Below are positions 48,603 to 59,729 of a stretch of DNA of 64,000 nucleotides, piece by piece. The translations under genes and the position numbers were made by a program. The notes under the pieces were generated by a model. That model was not told the origin of the DNA and made no database searches. It was given only the letters and a program-made list of their open reading frames with translations. Numbering within the stretch: the first letter of the stretch is position 1; the number at the start of each line of letters is the position of its first letter. This DNA comes from Sympetrum striolatum (Eukaryota; Arthropoda; Insecta; Odonata; Libellulidae), in assembly GCA_947579665.1 (NCBI GenBank), contig CANPUZ010000046.1, positions 1,240,001-1,304,000 of the forward strand, in the 5' to 3' direction.

Positions 48603-49622
48603 ATGCCTTCCTACAGGTCTGCCTTGGGTGGTTTTGAGAGTGACTCAGAGACTGCCCTTCTTAGGGCACGGATCTGTGAACTTGAGAGGTCGCTCAGGGA
48701 ACTTCGCTCGTGGCTCTACGGGAATGGGTTCGCTCCGGTGCGTGGGGGTGGGGCGTCCTACTCCGCGGCAGTTCGTGCCTCGTTGGTGACTCGTACTCCG
48801 AGCGTCAACGCTGGTTGGACTGTCAAGGAGGAGGCGCGGCCTACCTCCGATCATTCGGGGTCGGCTCCTTCTCTGGAACCCGAGTGGAGGGTGGCTACGA
48901 GGAGCGGCGGAGCAGCGCGGGCTGGTAAGGGCACTGGGGAGGTGACGCCGAACCCTATCCCTATCCGCAATGGGTTCTCTGCACTCCAAAGTGCTGATGA
49001 GCCTGTTCGGGATACCATGCCTGCGCCTCAGCCCTCTGAAGTAGTCACGTCCAAGGGAAGGCGGGGAGGGAAGGGAATTATATTAATAGGGAGCTCGAAC
49101 GTCAGGCGGGTAGCGGCCCCTTTGCGGAATAGGGCAGAACGGGAGGGTGGTGGCATGAGGGTCACATCTTGGTGTGTTCCCTCGGGGCAAGTGGCCCAAG
49201 TCACGGGTGCGGTTCGTGCGGCGGTCGCGGGCACTAGTTGCTCTAGTCTGCGGGTGGTAGCCCATGTCGGCGCCAACGATGCCTGTTCCCGTACGTCCGA
49301 GGAGATTTTAAGTTCTTTAAAGGACTTGAACTCTGAGGTCGCGCGGGTCGGGGAGTCGCTTGGAGTCGAGATGAAGCTGTCCATCTGCAGCATTGTTCCT
49401 CGGTTCGACTGCGGCCTTCGCGTTTGGCAGGGGATAGAGGGCCTAAACGCGAGGTTGTGGGAGTTCTGCAGGGACATGGGAGCCGACTTTGTCGACCTGC
49501 GGCCGACGCTCAGATCGTGCCGTGTTCCCCTAAACCGTTCTGGGGTTCACTATACCGCTTTGGCTTCGAGTCGGGTGGCTCGGAGGATTTATGAGCACTG
49601 TAGGTACTTTTTTTTAGGATAA
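48603..49622 (+). CDS. LINE ORF1 protein with SGNH-hydrolase-like domain
   Basis: 339 residues from ATG at 48,603. An N-terminal short coiled-coil (ALLRARICELERSLRELR, residues 18-35) is followed by a Gly/Ser/Pro-rich linker. Residues about 155-335 form an SGNH/GDSL-esterase-like domain: LIGSSN (161-166) as block I with the nucleophile Ser, HVGAND (221-226) with the conserved Asn, and SGVHYTALAS (313-322) with the catalytic His. ORF1 proteins with an esterase domain are known in CR1/L2-type LINEs, where they are thought to assist RNP or membrane association. The gene is strikingly GC-rich compared with ORF2 and the host DNA. It is followed 53 bases later by the first ATG of ORF2, in another frame. 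Confidence 0.85.
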   Translation: MPSYRSALGGFESDSETALLRARICELERSLRELRSWLYGNGFAPVRGGGASYSAAVRASLVTRTPSVNAGWTVKEEARPTSDHSGSAPSLEPEWRVATRSGGAARAGKGTGEVTPNPIPIRNGFSALQSADEPVRDTMPAPQPSEVVTSKGRRGGKGIILIGSSNVRRVAAPLRNRAEREGGGMRVTSWCVPSGQVAQVTGAVRAAVAGTSCSSLRVVAHVGANDACSRTSEEILSSLKDLNSEVARVGESLGVEMKLSICSIVPRFDCGLRVWQGIEGLNARLWEFCRDMGADFVDLRPTLRSCRVPLNRSGVHYTALASSRVARRIYEHCRYFFLG

Positions 49623-49675
49623 AGAGTAGGCCAGTTAGTGGGTTGAAGGGAAAGAAATACTCGGCCGATCGAATT

Positions 49676-52516
49676 ATGGAAAAAGCGCCGAACAGCGAAA
49701 CGATAAATAAGCGAAATTTACCGACAATCCCACCTAAATTTGTTTGCGAAAGAAAAATATCAATTGCGATAGTTAACTGTAGGAGTGTTAAAAATAAAGT
49801 ATCCGATTTGGAGCATCTTATTCGTAGCCACGACACCGATATTTTAATAGGTACAGAAAGCTGGTTAAATGAGGATATACGCGATAATGAAATATTTCCA
49901 AAGGATTACACTATTTATCGCCGGGATCGTAGGGAAAAGACAGGTGGCGGTGTTTTTATTGCGGTTAAATCATCTCTCCAGAGCAAGCCGAGGACTTTGA
50001 GTGATAGCGATATAGAAAGCGTCTGGTGCACAATAAGCCAACAGAACAAGCCGAACATAAATGTATGTGCGTTTTACCGACCACCGAACTCTTCTCGACA
50101 GGTTTTGCGACATCTTAACGACGAAATAAATTTCTACACGAGTAAGAACAACCAGAGTATAACTATAATCGGGGGGGATTTTAATCTTCCAGACATCGAC
50201 TGGAATAATCATAGCATAAAGAAAAGGGCCCGGGATGTCGACTCATGTAAAAAGTTATTAAATTTACTTCAGAAAAACTCACTAAGTCAAGCAGTAAAAT
50301 CGCCAACCAGGGGTGACAATATACTCGATCTCCTTTTAATTAACTTTCCTGAGCGCATAGAGAACATTTCGATTGACGAAGGTCTTGGAGACCACAAAGG
50401 CGTTTTTGCAGATATCGAGATAAACCTTAGCAAGTATAAGAAACCCAAACGCAAAATTTATCTCTATTCCAAAGCCAAATTCGAGGAATTTAACGTAAAA
50501 CTAACTACCGATTTTAATTCATTTAAGTCGCGCGTAAGCAACAACAACACTGAGGATACATGGAAATCATTCGTGGAGATAATGCATAAATATATAGATT
50601 TGTATATACCTTCGAAATACTCTAAAAATGATTGCGAGCCCAGATGGTACGATAAAGAGGTTAGAAGGGCTCTCCGCAAACAAAGAGATTTGCACGGAAA
50701 AGTAAAGGCTTTTAAGGGAATAGATCAGCTTGTTCCAAATCCACCACGATCACTATTACTAGAAAAGCACAAGAAAGCAAAATGCGACACCAAGCGAGCT
50801 ATGCGTAACGCCCACAGCAACTTTAAAAAGAAAATACTTGGGGAATGTTTAGAGGAAGACCCTAAAGCTTTCTGGTCCTACGTTAGAGAGGTACAGGGAA
50901 AGATACAAACAGTGAGCTCGATAAGGGATATCGAAGGTAACATTACTTGCGATTCGAAGAGGAAAGCGAATATTCTAAACGAATTTTACCAAAGCGTATT
51001 CACATCAGATTGTAACATAGAGATCCTCCCTAAGGTTAATATACTGGATTCCATGCCAAATATAACTTTTACGACAGACGGTATAGTTAAAATATTACGC
51101 AAAATTAAGCCAAATAAGTCGCCAGGGCCAGAAGGCATCCCAGCAAGAGTGCTTAAAGAACTGGCAGAAAGCGTCGCCCCTTATCTCAAAATGATATTTT
51201 GTAAATCGATAAATGAAGGTAGGGTCCCATCCGATTGGAAATTAGCTAATATTACTCCTGTTTACAAAAGCGGATTAAAGGAGGACCCAGGAAATTATAG
51301 ACCTATATCATTAACTTCGCTGTCCGGAAAGGTAATGGAACATATCGTCGTAAGCTCACTCATGGGATTTTTAGATAGAAATGAATTCCTCGACGCAAAC
51401 CAGCATGGTTTTCGTAAGTCCCGATCATGTGAAACCCAACTTGCTCTATTTGTACACGATATCTTAAAGTCCGCCGAAAGTAAAAAGCAAGTGGACGCTA
51501 TTTTCCTAGATTTCAAAAAAGCATTCGATAGAGTCCCCCACTACAAACTAATTTACAAACTAAAACTAGCGGGCATTAACAAGGAAGTAGTCGACTGGGT
51601 TAAGAATTTTCTCTACGAGAGGGAACAACAAGTTGTACTGGATGGCGTTAGCTCAAATAGAGTCAAAGTTACCTCTGGCGTACCTCAAGGCAGTGTAATT
51701 GGACCTCTTCTTTTCCTTATTTATATCAATGACTTGAGTGACGAGATAGTTAGTAATGTGAGGATATTTGCGGATGACTCGGTTATATATAGGGAAATAA
51801 CAAACGAGGAAGACCGGACATCTCTCTCAAACGATTTAGTCCTCATCCAAAGGTGGTGCGAAAAATGGGAATTAGATATAAACGTAAGTAAATGCTCCGT
51901 AGTTAATTTCTTCGAAAAGAAAAAAATGCGTCCAAATCACCCATACAAAATTAATGGAATTAGTATCAAAGTAGTAGATTCAGTTAAATATCTCGGGATC
52001 AACATTACTAATAACTTAAATTGGAGCACGCATATTCGAAAAATCTGCGGCAAAGCAAGTAAAAGGCTTGGCTTTGTAAAGCGTATTGTCGGTAAATGCG
52101 ACGAAAAGGTGAGAGAGCGATGTTATTTTACCTTGGTCAGACCCCTTCTGGAATATGCGGCAAGTATATGGGATCCGGCGGATGAAACGTGTACTCGGGA
52201 ACTCGAGAAAGTGCAGCGTAAAGCGGTTCGTTTTGTTAAGAAATGCTACGATAAAAAAGCAAGCGTTACAAAAATGCTCTCAGACGTAGGTTGGGAATCC
52301 TTGAAAGAAAGGAGATTGGAAGCTAGGCTGCGATTGCTTAATAAATTCAGGGAAACTACATTTTCCAAAGATACAATCGGTATCATGCAACCCCCCTGCT
52401 ACGTCGGTCGATCCGATAATGACCGTAAGTTAAGAGAAATAGATGCTAGGACGAATCGTTTCAGAGATTCATTCTTTCCGCGAACAATACGTGACAATAA
52501 TCGAATAAGGAAGTAA
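49676..52516 (+). CDS. LINE ORF2: APE endonuclease plus reverse transcriptase (L2/CR1-like), intact
   Basis: 946 residues from the first ATG. The frame is open further upstream, so initiation could be non-standard, for example by reinitiation after ORF1. The endonuclease (about 28-240) shows NCRSVKNK, GTESWL (catalytic Glu), GGGVFIAV, FYRPPN, GGDFNLPDIDW and GDHKGV near its end. Reverse transcriptase (about 470-740) shows NKSPGPEGIP, NYRPISLTS, QHGFRKSRS, FLDFKKAFDRVPH (first Asp), SGVPQGSVIGPLLFLIYIND, IFADDSVIY (FADD codons 51,767-51,778) and VKYLGI. The C-terminal region has RPLLEYAASIWDP and ends RIRK. All diagnostic residues are present without stops, unlike every other LINE in the window, so it could be retrotransposition-competent. 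Confidence 0.93.
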   Translation: MEKAPNSETINKRNLPTIPPKFVCERKISIAIVNCRSVKNKVSDLEHLIRSHDTDILIGTESWLNEDIRDNEIFPKDYTIYRRDRREKTGGGVFIAVKSSLQSKPRTLSDSDIESVWCTISQQNKPNINVCAFYRPPNSSRQVLRHLNDEINFYTSKNNQSITIIGGDFNLPDIDWNNHSIKKRARDVDSCKKLLNLLQKNSLSQAVKSPTRGDNILDLLLINFPERIENISIDEGLGDHKGVFADIEINLSKYKKPKRKIYLYSKAKFEEFNVKLTTDFNSFKSRVSNNNTEDTWKSFVEIMHKYIDLYIPSKYSKNDCEPRWYDKEVRRALRKQRDLHGKVKAFKGIDQLVPNPPRSLLLEKHKKAKCDTKRAMRNAHSNFKKKILGECLEEDPKAFWSYVREVQGKIQTVSSIRDIEGNITCDSKRKANILNEFYQSVFTSDCNIEILPKVNILDSMPNITFTTDGIVKILRKIKPNKSPGPEGIPARVLKELAESVAPYLKMIFCKSINEGRVPSDWKLANITPVYKSGLKEDPGNYRPISLTSLSGKVMEHIVVSSLMGFLDRNEFLDANQHGFRKSRSCETQLALFVHDILKSAESKKQVDAIFLDFKKAFDRVPHYKLIYKLKLAGINKEVVDWVKNFLYEREQQVVLDGVSSNRVKVTSGVPQGSVIGPLLFLIYINDLSDEIVSNVRIFADDSVIYREITNEEDRTSLSNDLVLIQRWCEKWELDINVSKCSVVNFFEKKKMRPNHPYKINGISIKVVDSVKYLGINITNNLNWSTHIRKICGKASKRLGFVKRIVGKCDEKVRERCYFTLVRPLLEYAASIWDPADETCTRELEKVQRKAVRFVKKCYDKKASVTKMLSDVGWESLKERRLEARLRLLNKFRETTFSKDTIGIMQPPCYVGRSDNDRKLREIDARTNRFRDSFFPRTIRDNNRIRK

Positions 52517-54869
52517 TTTAGATTCAGCTGGTGTTTACACCCCCTGCCACACGCCGAAAGGCGGCTTGTAGGGTATTAATGTAGATGTAGATGTAGATGA
52601 AAATAAGGAAAAAAAACGAGTAAATTGAGGATAAAAATAAAAATTTTGCTAAAATTATCCGTTTTCGTCGCTTTTTTCGGTAATTACCACATAAAATGAG
52701 GAAAAAAACGAGTAAGTAGAGGAAAAAATAGATATTTCGCTAAAATTATCCGTTTTCGAACCTTTTTTCGGTAATTTCGCCATAAAATGAGGAAAAAAAA
52801 CGAGTAAAAAAAGGATAAAATAAAAATTTCGCTATAATTATCCGTTTTCGTCCCTTTTTTCGGTATTTTCGTCATAAAATGAGGAAAAAAAAACGAGTAA
52901 ATAGAGGAAAAAAATAGAAATTTCGCTAAAATTATCCGTTTTCGTCCCTTTTTTCGGTAATTTCGTCATAAAATGAGGAAAAAAAACGATTAAATAGAGG
53001 AAAAAATAGAAATTTCGCTAAAATTATCCGTTTTCGTTGCTTTTTTCGCTCATAATTTGAAAAAATGTAGAATAAAGGCAAATTAGAGGAAAAAAATGGA
53101 ATTTTTGCTAAAATTATCCGTTTTTGTTGCTTTATTTGCTCATTATTTGATTATATGTGAGAAATAAAGGCAAAATAGAGGAAAAAAATTAAATTTACGA
53201 TAAAATTATCAGTTTGCGTTGCTTTTTTCGCTCATAATTTGATTTAATGTGGGCAATAAAGGCAAAATAGAGGAAAAAAATAGAAATATGACTAAAATTA
53301 TCCGTTTTCGTCCCTTTTTTCGGTAATTTCGTCATTAAATGTGGAAAAATACGAGAAAATTGAGGAAAAAAATAAAATTTTCGCTAAAATTATCCGTTTT
53401 CGTCCCTTTTTCCGGTAATTTCGACATAAAATGAGGAAAAAAAACGAGCAAATAGAGGAAAAAAATAGATATTTCGCTAAAATTATCCGTTTTCGAACCT
53501 TTTTTCGGTAATTTCGCCATAAAATGAGGAAAAAAACGAGTAAAAAAAGGATAAAATAAAAATTTCGCTATAATTATCCGTTTTCGTCCCTTTTTTCGGT
53601 AATTTCGTCATAAAATGAGGAAAAAAAACGAGTAAATAGAGGAAAAAATAGAAATTTCGCTAAAATTATCCGTTTTCGTCCCTTTTTTCGGTAATTTCGT
53701 CATAAAATGAGGAAAAAAAAACGATTAAATAGAGGAAAAAATAGAAATTTCGCTAAAATTATCCGTTTTCGTTGCTTTTTTCGCTCATAATTTGAAAAAA
53801 TGTAGAATAAAGGCAAATTAGAGGAAAAAAATGGAATTTTTGCTAAATTTATCAGTTTTCGTTGCTTTTTTCGCTCATAATTTAACTAAATGTAGGAAAT
53901 AAAGGCAAAATACAGGAAAAAAAATTGAATTTTTGCTAAAATTATCCGTTTTTGTTGCTTTATTTGCTCATTATTTGATTATATGTGAGAAATAAAGGCA
54001 AAATAGAGGAAAAAAATTAAATTTACGATAAAATTATCAGTTTGCGTTCCTTTTTTCGATCATTATTTGATTATATGTTGGAAATAAAGGCAAAATAGAG
54101 GAAAAAAATTTAATTTACGATAAAATTATCAATTTTCGTTGCTTTTTTCGATCATTACTTGATTATATGTGGGAAATAAAGGCAAAATAGAGGAAAAAAA
54201 TTGAATTTTTGATAAAATTATCCGTTTTCGTTGCTTTTTTCGCTAAAAATTTGATTAAATCTGGGAAATATAGGCAAAATAGAGGAAAAAAATTAAAGCT
54301 TTGCTATAATTAACCGTTTTCGTTGCTTTTTTCGCTCATAATTTGATTAAAAGTAGGAAAAAAAGGCAAAATAGAGGAAAAAAATTGAAATTACGATAAA
54401 ATTATCCGTTTTTGTTGCTTTTTTCGTTCATTATTTGATTAAATGTGGGAAATAAAGGCAAAATAGAGGAAAAAATTGCATTTTTGCTAAAATTATCCGT
54501 TTTCGTCCATTTTTTCGGTAATTTCGTCATAAAATTAGGAAAAAAAAACGATTAAATAGAGAAAAAAATAGAAATTTCGCTAAAATTAACCGTTTTCGTT
54601 GCTTTTTTCGCTCATAATTTGATTAAAAGTAGGAAAAAAAGGCAAAATAGAGGAAAAAAATGGAAATTACGATAATATTATCAGTTTTTGTTGCTTTTTT
54701 CGTTCATTATTTGATTAAATGTGGGAAATAAATGCAAAATAGAGGAAAAAATTGCATTTTTGCTAAAATTATCAGTTTTCGTTGCTTTTTTCGCTCATAA
54801 TTTGATCAAATGTAGGAAATAAAGTCAAAATAGAGGAACAAATTGAATTTTCGCTAAAATTATCCGTTA

Positions 54870-56870
54870 TAGTTGCTTTTTTCGCTCAAAATTTGATTAA
54901 ATGTAGAAAATAAAGGTAAAATAGATGAAAAAATTGAATTTCTGATAAAATTATCCGTTTTCGTTGCTTCTTTCTCTCATAATTTGATTTAATGTGGGAA
55001 ATAAAGGCAAAATAGAGGAAAAAAATAGAAATATCGATAAAATTATCCGTTTTCGTCCCTTTTTTCGGTAATTTCGTCATTAAATGTGGAAAAATACGAG
55101 TAAATTGAGGAAAAAAAATAATATTTTCGCTAAAATTATCCCTTTTCGTCCCTTTTTTCGGTAATTTCGACATAAAATGAGGAAAAAAAACGAGCAAATA
55201 GAGGAAAAAAATAGATATTTCGCTAAAATTATCCGTTTTCGTCCCTTTTTTCGGTAATTTCGTCATAAAATGAGGAAAAAAACGAGTAAATTGAGGAAAA
55301 AAATAAAAATTTCGCTAAAATTATCCGTTTTCGTTCCTTTTTTTCGGTAATTTCATCATTAAATGAGGAAAAAAACGAGTAAATAGAGGAAAAAATAGAT
55401 ATTTCGCTAAAATTATCCGTTTTCGTTGCTTTTTTCGGTAATTTCGCCATAAAATGAGGAAAAAAAACGAGTAAAAAAAGGATAAAATAAAAATTTCGCT
55501 ATAATTATCCGTTTTCGTCCCATTTTTCGGTAATTTCGTCATAAAATGAGGAAAAAAAACGAGTAAATAGAGGAAAAAAATAGAAATTTCGCTAAAATTA
55601 TCCGTTTTCGTCCCTTTTTTCGGTAATTTCGTCATAAAATTAGGAAAAAAAACAAGTAAATAGAGGAAAAAATAGAAATTTAGCTAAAATTATCCGTTTT
55701 CGTCCCTTTTTTTGGTAATTTCGTCATAAAATAAGGAAAAAAAACGATTAAATAGAGGAAAAAAATAGAAATTTTGCTAAAATTATCAGTTTTCGTTGAT
55801 TTTTTCGCTCATAATTTGATTAAAAGTAGGAAAAGAAGGCAAAATAGAGGAAAAAAATTGAAATTAAAATAAAATTATCAGTTTTTGTTGCTTTTTTCGT
55901 TCATTATTTGATTAAATGTGGGAAATAAAGGCAAAATAGAGGAAAAAATTGCATTTTTGCTGAAATTATCATTTTTCGTTGCTTTTTTCGCTCATAATTT
56001 GATCAAATGTAGGAAATAAAGGCAAAATAGAGGAACAAATTGAATTTTCGCTAAAATTATCCGTTTTAGTTGCTTTTTTCGCTCAAAATTTGATTAAATG
56101 TAGAAAATAAAGGTAAAATAGAGGATAAAATTTAATTTCTGATAAAATTATCCGTTTTCGATGCTTTTTTCGCTCATAATTTGATTTAATGTGGGAAATA
56201 AAGGCAAAATAGAGGAAAAAAATTGAATTTTCGCTAAAATTATCTGTTTTCGTTGCTTTTTTTGCTCACAATTTGATTAAATGTGGGAAATAATGGAAAA
56301 ATTGAGGAAAAAAAGGAATTTTCGCTAAAATAATCTGTTTTTTTTTTTAGCTTTTTTCATTCATAATTTGATTAAATGTGGGAAATAATGGCAAAAAAGA
56401 GGAAAAAAATTGAATTTTCGCTAAAATTATATGTTTTCGTTGCTTTTTTCGCCCATTTTTTGATTAAATGTGGGAAATAATGGCAAAAAAGAGGAAAAAA
56501 ATTGAATTTTCGCTAAAATTATCAGTTTTCGATGCTTTTTTCGCTCATAATTTGATTAAATGTAGGAAATAAAGGCAATATACAGGAAAAAATTTGAATT
56601 TTCGCTATCATTATTAGTTTTCGTTGCTTTTTTCGCTCATAATTTGATTAAATGCAGGAAATAAAAACAAAATAGAGGAAAAAAAATTGAATTTTTGCTT
56701 AAATTATCAGTTTTCGTTGCTTTTTTCGCTCATAATTTGATTAAATGTAGGAAATAAAGGCAACATGAAGGAATAAAATTGAATTTTTGCTAAAATTATA
56801 TGTTTTCGTTGCTTTTTTCGCTCATAATTTGATTAAATGTGGGATATAATGGCTAAATAGAGAAAAAAAA
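54870..56870. repeat. Higher-order satellite segment, copy 1
   Basis: The ordered variant monomers here reappear at about 59,730-61,930. A rare word, GGCAACATGAAGGAATAAAA, lies at about 56,759 and again at about 61,820, an offset of about 5.06 kb. In the left part the offset is about 190 bp shorter because copy 2 has two additional type B monomers (about 60,236-60,420). Confidence 0.85.
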
Positions 56871-59729
56871 TTGAATTTTCGCTAAAATTATCAGTTTTCG
56901 ATGCTTTTTTCGCTCATAATTTGATTAAATGTAGGAAATAAAGGCAATATACAGGAAAAAAATTGAATTTTCGCTAACATTATTAGTTTTCGTTGCTTTT
57001 TTCGCTCATAATTTGATTAAATGCAGGAAATAAAGACAAAATAGAGGAAAAAAATTGAATTTTCGCTAACATTATTAGTTTTCGTTGCTTTTTTCGCTCA
57101 TAATTTGATTAAATGCAGGAAATAAATGCAAAATAGAGGAAAAAAATTGAATTTTGGCTAACCTCTTTATTTTTCGTTTCTTTTTTCGCTCATAATTTGA
57201 TTGAATGCAGGAAATAAAGGCAATATACAGGAAAAAATTGAATTTTCGCTAAAATTATCAGCTTTTGTTGCTTTTTTCGCTCATAATTTGATAAAATGTA
57301 GGCAATAAAGGCAAAATACAGGAAAAAAATATAATTTTTGCTAAAATTATCCGTTTTTGTTGCTTTATTTGCTCTTTATTTGATTATATGTGAGAAATAA
57401 AGGCAAAATAGAGGAAAAAAATTAAATTTACGATAAAATTATGAATTTTCTTTGCTTTTTTCGATCATTACTTGATTATATGTGCGAAATAAAGGCAAAA
57501 TAGAGGAAAAAAATTGAATTTTTGATAAAATTATCCGTTTTCGTTGCTTTTTTTCGCTAAAAATTTGATTAAATCTGGGAAATATAGGCAAAATAGAGGA
57601 AAAAAATTAACGTTTTGCTAAAATTAACCGTTTTCGTTGCTTTTTTCGCTCATAATTTGATTAAAAGTAGGAAAAAAAGGCAAAATAGAGGAAAAAAAAA
57701 TTGAAATTACGATAAAATTATCCGTTTTTGTTGCTTTTTTCGTTCATTATTTGATTAAATGTGGGAAATAAAGGCAAAATAGCGGAAAAAGTTGCATTTT
57801 TGCTAAAATTATCAGTTTTCGTTGCTTTTTTCGCTCAAAATATGATTAAATGTAGAAAATAAATGTAAAATAGAGGAAAAAATTGAATTTCTGATAAAAT
57901 TATCCGTTTTCGTTGCTTTTTTCGCTTATAATTTGATTTAATGTGGGAAATAAAGGCAAAATAGAGGAAAAAAATAGAAATATCGCTAAAATTATCCGTT
58001 TTCGTCCCTTTTTTCGGTAATTTCGACATAAAATGAGGAAAAAAAACGAGCAAATAGAGGAAAATATAGATATTTCGCTAAAATTATCCGTTTTCGTCCC
58101 TTTTTTCGGTAATTTCGTCATAAAATGAGGAAAAAAACGAGTAAATTGAGGATAAACATAAAAATTTTGCTAAAATTATCCGTTTTCGTCGCTTTTTTCG
58201 GTAATTTCCACATAAAAAGAGGAAAAAAACGAGTAAATAGAGGAAAAAATAGATATTTAGCTAAAATTATCCGTTTTCGTCCCTTTTTTCGGTAATTTCG
58301 CCATAAAATGAGGTAAAAAAACGAGTAAAAAAAGGATAAAATAATAATTTCGCTATAATTATCCGTTTTCGTCCCTTTTTTCGGTAATTTCGTCATAAAA
58401 TGAGGAAAAAAAACGAGTAAATAGAGGAAAAAAAATAGAAATTTCGCTAAAATTATCCGTTTTCGTCCATTTTTTCGGTAATTTCGTCATAAAATTAGGA
58501 AAAAAAACGATTAAATAGAGAAAAAAAATAGAAATTTCGCTAAAATTAACCGTTTTCGTTGCTTTTTTCGCTCATAATTTGATTAAAAGTAGGAAAAAAA
58601 GGCAAAATAGAGGAAAGAAAGGAAATTACGATAATATTATCAGTTTTTGTTGCTTTTTTCGTTCATTATTTGATTAAATGTGGGAAATAAAGGCAAAATA
58701 GAGGAAAAAATTGCATTTTTGCTAAAATTATCAGTTTTCGTTGCTTTTTTCGCTCATAATTTGATCAAATGTAGGAAATAAAGGCAAAATAGAGGAACAA
58801 ATTGAATTTTCGCTAAAATTATCCGTTTTAGTTGCTTTTTTCGCTCAAAATTTGATTAAATGTAGAAAATAAAGGTAAAATAGAGGAAAAAATTGAATTT
58901 CTGATAAAATTATCCGTTTTCGTTGCTTTTTTCGCTCATAATTTGATTTAATGTGGGAAATAAAGGCAAAATAGAGGAAAAAAATTGAATTTTCGCTAAA
59001 ATTATCTGTTTTCGTTGCTTTTTTTGCTCAGAATTTGATTAAATGTGGGAAATAATGGCAAAATTGAGGAAAAAAAGGAATTTTCGCTAAAATAATCTGT
59101 ATTTTTTTAGCTTTTTTCATTCATAATTTGATTAAATGTAGGAAATAATGGCAAAATAGAGTAAAAAAATTGAATTTTCGCTAAAAATTATCACTTTTCG
59201 TTGCTTTTTTCGCGCATTTTTTGATTAAATGTGGGATATAATGGCAAAATAGAGTAAAAAAATTGAATTTTCGCTAAAAATTATCTGTTTTTGTTACTTT
59301 TTTCGCTCATAATTTGAAAAAATGTAGAATAAAGGCAAATTAGAGGGAAAAAATTGAATTTTCGCTAAAATTATCTGTTTTTGTTACTTTTTTCGCTCAT
59401 AATTTGATTAAATGTAGGAAATAATGGCAAAAAAGAGTAAAAAAATTGAATTTTCGCTAAAAATTATCACTTTTCGTTGCTTTTTTCGCTCATAATTTGA
59501 AAAAATGTAGAATAAAGGCAAATTAGAGGAAAAAAATTGAATTTTTGCTAAATTTATCAGTTTTCGTTGCTTTTTTCGCTCATAATTTAATTAAATGTAG
59601 GAAATAAAGGCAAAATAGAGGAAAAAAATGAATTTTCGCTAAAATAATCTGTTTTTTTAGCTTTTTTCATTCATAATTTGATTAAATGTGGGAAATAATG
59701 GCAAAATAGTGGAAAAAACTTGAATTTTC

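Larger units (their letters stand above)
47999..52599 (+). mobile_element. Full-length-looking L2/CR1-like LINE inserted in the satellite
   Basis: The satellite is interrupted after ATAAAAT (ending 47,998) and resumes with AAAATAAGG at 52,600, giving a short AAAAT duplication. The element has about 600 bases of 5' leader, two long open frames (48,603 and 49,676) and a short 3' end CACCCCCTGCCACACGCC ... GGGTATTA that closes with ATGTAGATGTAGATGTAGATG minus its last base. That hexanucleotide tail is what I associate with L2-type elements. No stop or frameshift is seen in either ORF, so this copy may be young. The 5' end starts ATCATCATCATCTG. Confidence 0.9.

Noticed and set aside
48645..49477. 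Several overlapping open frames antisense or frame-shifted to LINE ORF1
   Set aside because: High GC content suppresses stop codons on all frames there. Only the 48,603 frame has the coiled-coil and SGNH motifs.
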